A stretch of 64,000 bases of DNA from Semisulcospira habei (taxonomy: Eukaryota; Mollusca; Gastropoda; Semisulcospiridae), in assembly GCA_036245525.1 (NCBI GenBank), contig BTPG01000001.1, positions 223,718,126-223,782,125 on the forward strand, given 5' to 3'. The translations under genes and the position numbers were made by a program. Below the pieces are notes generated by a model that had not been told where the DNA came from, did not search any database, and was given only the letters and a program-made list of their open reading frames with translations. Below are positions 59,762 through 64,000 of the stretch, in pieces (within the stretch, counting starts at the first letter, position 1; every line of letters starts with the position of its first letter).

Positions 59762-60873
59762 TAACACTAACACTAACACTAGCACTAGCACTAGCACTAG
59801 CACTCACACTCACACACACTCACACACACACACACACAGACACACACACACATGCATACAGACACGCACACACACACACATGTACAGACACACGTGAATA
59901 CCCCAACACATACAATAGCTCTCTCTCTCTTTCCACATAATTTTACTCACTATCTCTCTTTATGAGTAAGTTGACAGGGTTTAACTGCAAACATTTTTCA
60001 CGTCATGACTGAACCTGTAAGGTAATTTACATGTCGCCTTTAGGCTCAGAGAAAGATTTCAAGCAGTTCGATATTCACAGACTAACATGACATTCATGAA
60101 AAAACACCATGTTATGTCTAAACACGCCAAGGTATGTCTTATTTTTCATTATCGATATCGTGTCCCCCACAAAATGCTAATTGGTTTTGAACAGTGAATG
60201 GGAAAACACTCGCCCGCATAATCCCCTATGAGCTCCTCACACAGAGAGAGGCCCGTCATAAAGTCAGTGAATATACGTCTTTTACCCTTGCTGGTTTAGG
60301 TCTGTGTTTATGACAACTGACAAACACTAGTAAATCTCTGCCCTTAACGCCACACACCACATGTCACACTTGAATGTCCTATTCAATTTCAGGTGGGGGA
60401 CATATCTTTTCAAATGCAGCACGCTTATAGCTGAGAGGTGTCAGCTTAATACATCTGTCTTGTCAACAAGTCATGCATTTGTGGATGTTTCTGAAAAACT
60501 GGAAAATTGGCTACTTACAACGTGTAGGTTACCTCTGCAATTTCTTAAAAGCTTTCAAGCTGAAAAGAGACGTATTCCTCAGAAAATCATACCTTGCTTT
60601 ATACAGACAAAGTACAAAGTTCATATACAACAGATCCTCAACCCCCCCCCCCCCCCACACACACACACACACTAGCCTCACACCAGTCAGAGTGGTAAAA
60701 ATGATTCTTAAAATCTGTGGGTGTGCATATAAGTCTATGGGAGACAACTCCTGTTTAGTGGTTGACTGTGGTTTACTTTTTCAGTGATTATGTCCCATGT
60801 GCAGAAAATAAATAATGTGTTTACTGTGGTAGCAGTAATATTTTTCATTTATTATTTTGTCGGACAAATAAAA
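58612..60873. other. region left of the Polinton polymerase
   Basis: (CA)n-type tracts lie at 59386-59470 and 59663-59880, the latter with a CACTAA-to-CACTAG-to-CACTCA hexamer block at 59760-59810. A plus-strand 104-codon frame (60361-60675) has no recognised motif. No inverted end of a Polinton was found. Confidence 0.45.
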
Positions 60874-63800
60874 ATGACGGACAATGTTCAAAGCTCATCA
60901 GGCCCATCTGGTTTAAGAAACGTGTTTCACACAACAGATTTGCCTATATCAAATACTAATAATGTTATGAATCGATAGAAAACTCTTTTTCTGTCATACA
61001 AGATAATCTTCTTACAGGCAGTGTAAAGATACAGATTGTTGCTAAAATAGAATTTACTAGAGTAGACGGTAAAGTGATTGTATCGTACATAATCAACAAG
61101 ACAACACACAGTTAACACCAGAAGAGAATTAGAGAACGTGTTTAGAGACAGACTATTACCAGACTTCCTCCAAGCAATTGACAGTGCAAAAATGAAGGGG
61201 TCTGGTTGGCACGAAGGACATGTACATGAACTACAACTAAAGCAGTCAAGGTATCATCCTATATTAGGTAAAGCATGGATACCACTGCTAACAGAGGTTG
61301 CAAACAAAAAGGCTGTTGTTAACATACAGAACAATGACAATTTTTGTTTTATGTGGTGTGTGCTTGCTAAACTACATTATGTAAAAACAAGACCTGATCG
61401 AGTATCTAACTACACTAAATTTGTAAATGAACTCAACTTCAGTGGCATTGAGTTCCCTGTTAAAATAGAGGACATAGACTTGTTTGAAAAACTAAATCCT
61501 GGTATATCTGTAAATGTGTTTGTGTGGGATAATGAGTCTGTCGGCAAGTTACAACCCATTAGAGTATCACCACTTGCTCCAACCTACGGTCAGTCAGAAG
61601 ATAAGCATGTTGACATGTTGCTAATAGGCCCTGCCGGTGATAACAATAACTTTCACTACACAATTATCAGAAATATGTCACGTCTAATTCATGGGCATAC
61701 AACAAAACACAATGGTAAACAGGAAGTGTGTAAAAAATGTTTACAAAGATTTCTTCTATTGCAGTGGCACACAAACACGTCCTGCATTGTAGGTCGGCTG
61801 ATGACATACAAACTGTACTTAAGTATCCAGATCCTGGTAGTCAAGTATATTTTAAGAACTATGGGAATCAACAAAAGCTGCCGTTTGTAGTGTATGCTGA
61901 TTTTGAATCACTGGTAGTACCATATGAAGGTCCTGTTCCAGAGTCATTACCAAAGACTATAAAACTAAGTGACCAAGTGGTGTGTTCTTTTGGATACATT
62001 ATTGTTAGGTCTGATGGCCAGCATTCAGAACCTGTTATCTACAGGGGAGAAAATGCAGCATGTCTGTTTTTAACAGAAATGAGACATCTGTATAGTCAGG
62101 TAGTACAGTATCTCACAACATGTCAGATGCCTTTGGTAATGACAGAAGAAGACAAACTGAAATTTGATACAGCTGAGACGTGTTGGATTTGTGAACAACC
62201 CCTCCAGGGTGATAAAGTTCGTGACCATGATCACATAACTGGGCGTTACAGAGGTGCTGCACATAACAATTGTAACTTGTTATTAAAAACAGATCCTAAG
62301 ACATATAAGTTACCAATCTTTTTTCACAATCTCAAAGGATATGATTCACACATTATCATGCAGGCTGTGGATGAATCTTACAAAAACATAAGTTGTATAG
62401 CGCAGACAACTGAGAAATATTTGACTTTTAGGTTAGACAAATTATCATTTTATGACTCCATGCAACATTTGTCTTTAGGTCTTGCCAGTCTGGCAGAAGG
62501 TCTGACTGAGTATCCAATAACAAGTAAATATTTTGAACCAGACTTGATTAAGAAAGGTGTGTATCCGTATGAGTACATTGATCATTGGGTTGTGTTTGAG
62601 GAAACAAGACTGCCACCAAAAGAGAAATTTTATTCTACACTTAATGGTAAAGGTATTTCTGACTCTGATTACCAGCATGCACTTGATGCGTGGGGGAAGT
62701 TAGGGTGTCAGACAATTGGTGACTACCATGACCAGTACTTGAAAGCTGACGTTTGTTTGCTAGCAGACGTATTTGAAAGTTACCATGAAAAGGGTTTGTT
62801 ACACTACAAGCTTGACCCGGCTTGTTACATAACTAGTCCTGGCATGACATGGGATGCATTTTTGAAATCCAGTAAGATATCTATAGACCTGTTGTCTGAT
62901 CGTACGATGGGTGAAATGATGGAACGTGGATTGAGGGGAGGGATTAGTATTGCAGCGAACAATTACGCAAAAGCAAATAATAAATATATGGATGGTCATG
63001 GTGACCTTGGGTTTGACCCCTCAAGGTCAAGGTCATTCATTACCTATGTAGACGCTAACAATTTGTATGGCTGGGCGATGTGTGAGTTATTGCCCTTGAA
63101 AAACTTTTGTCTGCATGATTTGTCACAGTATGATGTAACAGAGTCAGGGTTAACAAACTATATTATGACTCTTGACCAAAACGATCCGAAGGGTTGGATC
63201 TTTGAAGTAGACCTGGAGTATCCACACCATCTACACGATTACCATAATGATTATCCATTAGCTGTTGAAAAAATGAGTATGACAGGTAAAAAAGAAGACA
63301 CCAAACTTGTGCCAAATTTGAATGACAAATTCAATTACGTTTGCCACTATTGATTGCTGCAGTTTTACATCAGACACGGGTTAGTACTAAAGAAAGTTCA
63401 CAGAGGAATTCAATTTGATCAGAGTGCTTTCATGAAAGATTACATAATGAAGAACACAACATTGCGTGCAAGGGACCGCAACACTGCATTTGACAAAGAC
63501 TTCTTTAAGCTTATGAACAATGCCTGTTTTGGCAAGACAATGGAAAATCCTCATCACCGCAAAGATGTGAGACTTGTCACAACTGAATCGGGTGCAATTA
63601 AACTTACAGGTAAACCACAGTACACTGGGTACAAAGAGTTTCATTCATCATTGTATGCAGTGTCACTCAAAAAAAAAAGATTGTTAAACTGGACAAGCCA
63701 GTATTCATTGGTATGGCAATTCTTGAATTATCAAAACTGTTGATGCTTGAATTTTATTATGATTACTTTAAACCAAAGTATCCTGAGTGTACTCTGCTAT

Positions 63801-64000
63801 ACACTGACACTGACTCTATGATCATTGATGTGTGTACTGAAGACTTTTATGAAGACATGAAAACAGAACTACACATGTATGATACGTCTGACTACCCTAA
63901 GGATCATCCACTGTTTAGCACACAAGACAAGAAAGTGCCTGGAAAGTTTAAGGATGAACTGAATGGTGTGCCAATAGTTGAGTACGTTGGTCTGAGATCC
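60874..64000 (+). pseudogene. Polinton/Maverick-type protein-primed family B DNA polymerase, broken, runs off the window
   Basis: This protein would replicate a large DNA transposon or its adintovirus-like relative. A candidate start is MTDNVQ at 60874. Motifs in order: CWICEQP plus DHDHITGRYRGAAH (treble-clef, endonuclease VII-like, about 62186-62275); exonuclease YADFESL (about 61890), FFHNLKGYDSH (about 62320) and YHDQYLKADVCLLADVF (about 62725); polymerase YVDANNLYGWA (about 63047), NNACFGKTMEN (about 63517) and the catalytic LLYTDTDS (about 63799). Breaks: frame changes near 60955-60985, 61105 and 61755, an in-frame TGA at 63351-63353, and a frame change at the A run near 63669-63678. 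It is therefore a recent relic, not a working gene. The rest lies to the right. Confidence 0.88.

Overview
The window is animal DNA. It has GT-AG introns, extracellular CUB and sushi exons, several non-LTR retrotransposons, a Polinton-like DNA polymerase relic and many long (CA)n/(GA)n tracts. The mix suggests an aquatic invertebrate, most likely a mollusc; this is an inference from the repeat and domain content, not proven.

Host genes. Gene A lies on the minus strand from about 33.8 kb to beyond base 1. It was rebuilt exon by exon from splice sites and phases: a signal-peptide exon (33729-33795), CUB1 in three exons (26963-27113, 19391-19444, 15567-15712), CUB2 in three exons (15018-15168, 14474-14533, 9945-10063), sushi exons (8240-8407, 7297-7467, 4290-4460), a transmembrane exon (780-873) and a cytoplasmic exon (239-283). 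Each domain is bounded by phase-1 introns, and every junction stays open when one more sushi exon (7679-7854) is left out. That exon carries a 20-bp tandem duplication and makes a stop codon at its downstream junction. Gene A is thus a CUB-CUB-sushi-sushi-sushi type I membrane protein. Gene B, also minus, is represented by its last two exons (54246-54395 transmembrane, 53248-53339 tail with stop) and perhaps one more at 56647-56713.

Mobile DNA. An intact RTE-type LINE (16039-19372, 1025-aa endonuclease/reverse transcriptase) with a 12-bp target duplication sits six bases inside a gene A intron. Truncated CR1/Jockey-like LINEs occur at 12.2-13.2, 21.9-23.3, 24.2-26.3 and 28.5-30.2 kb, and another LINE end at 13.6-14.3 kb. 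There is a solo LTR with target duplication at 6326-7208 and a partial relative at 28031-28454. A broken Polinton-type family B DNA polymerase runs from 60.87 kb off the right edge.

Palindromes. The most unusual feature is the density of foldback elements. About fifteen copies of a ~214-bp near-perfect palindrome have TTAA ends, and four shorter hairpin families are also present (a 65-bp TGTGCTGGTCTGTGATTTT family, a CAAGAGGCATAGATCCTCATGAG family, a GC-rich CCCAATGCGCAAAAGGCC family and a TTAACTCATTCGAGACG family). They cluster at 47-52 kb. A local segmental duplication (34.4-36.0 kb, 37.4-39.2 kb, with a related third piece at 47.5-48.5 kb) provides an empty site for one palindrome insertion. 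Minisatellites lie at 55.05-55.91 and 52.2-52.5 kb. No tRNA, rRNA or CRISPR array was seen.
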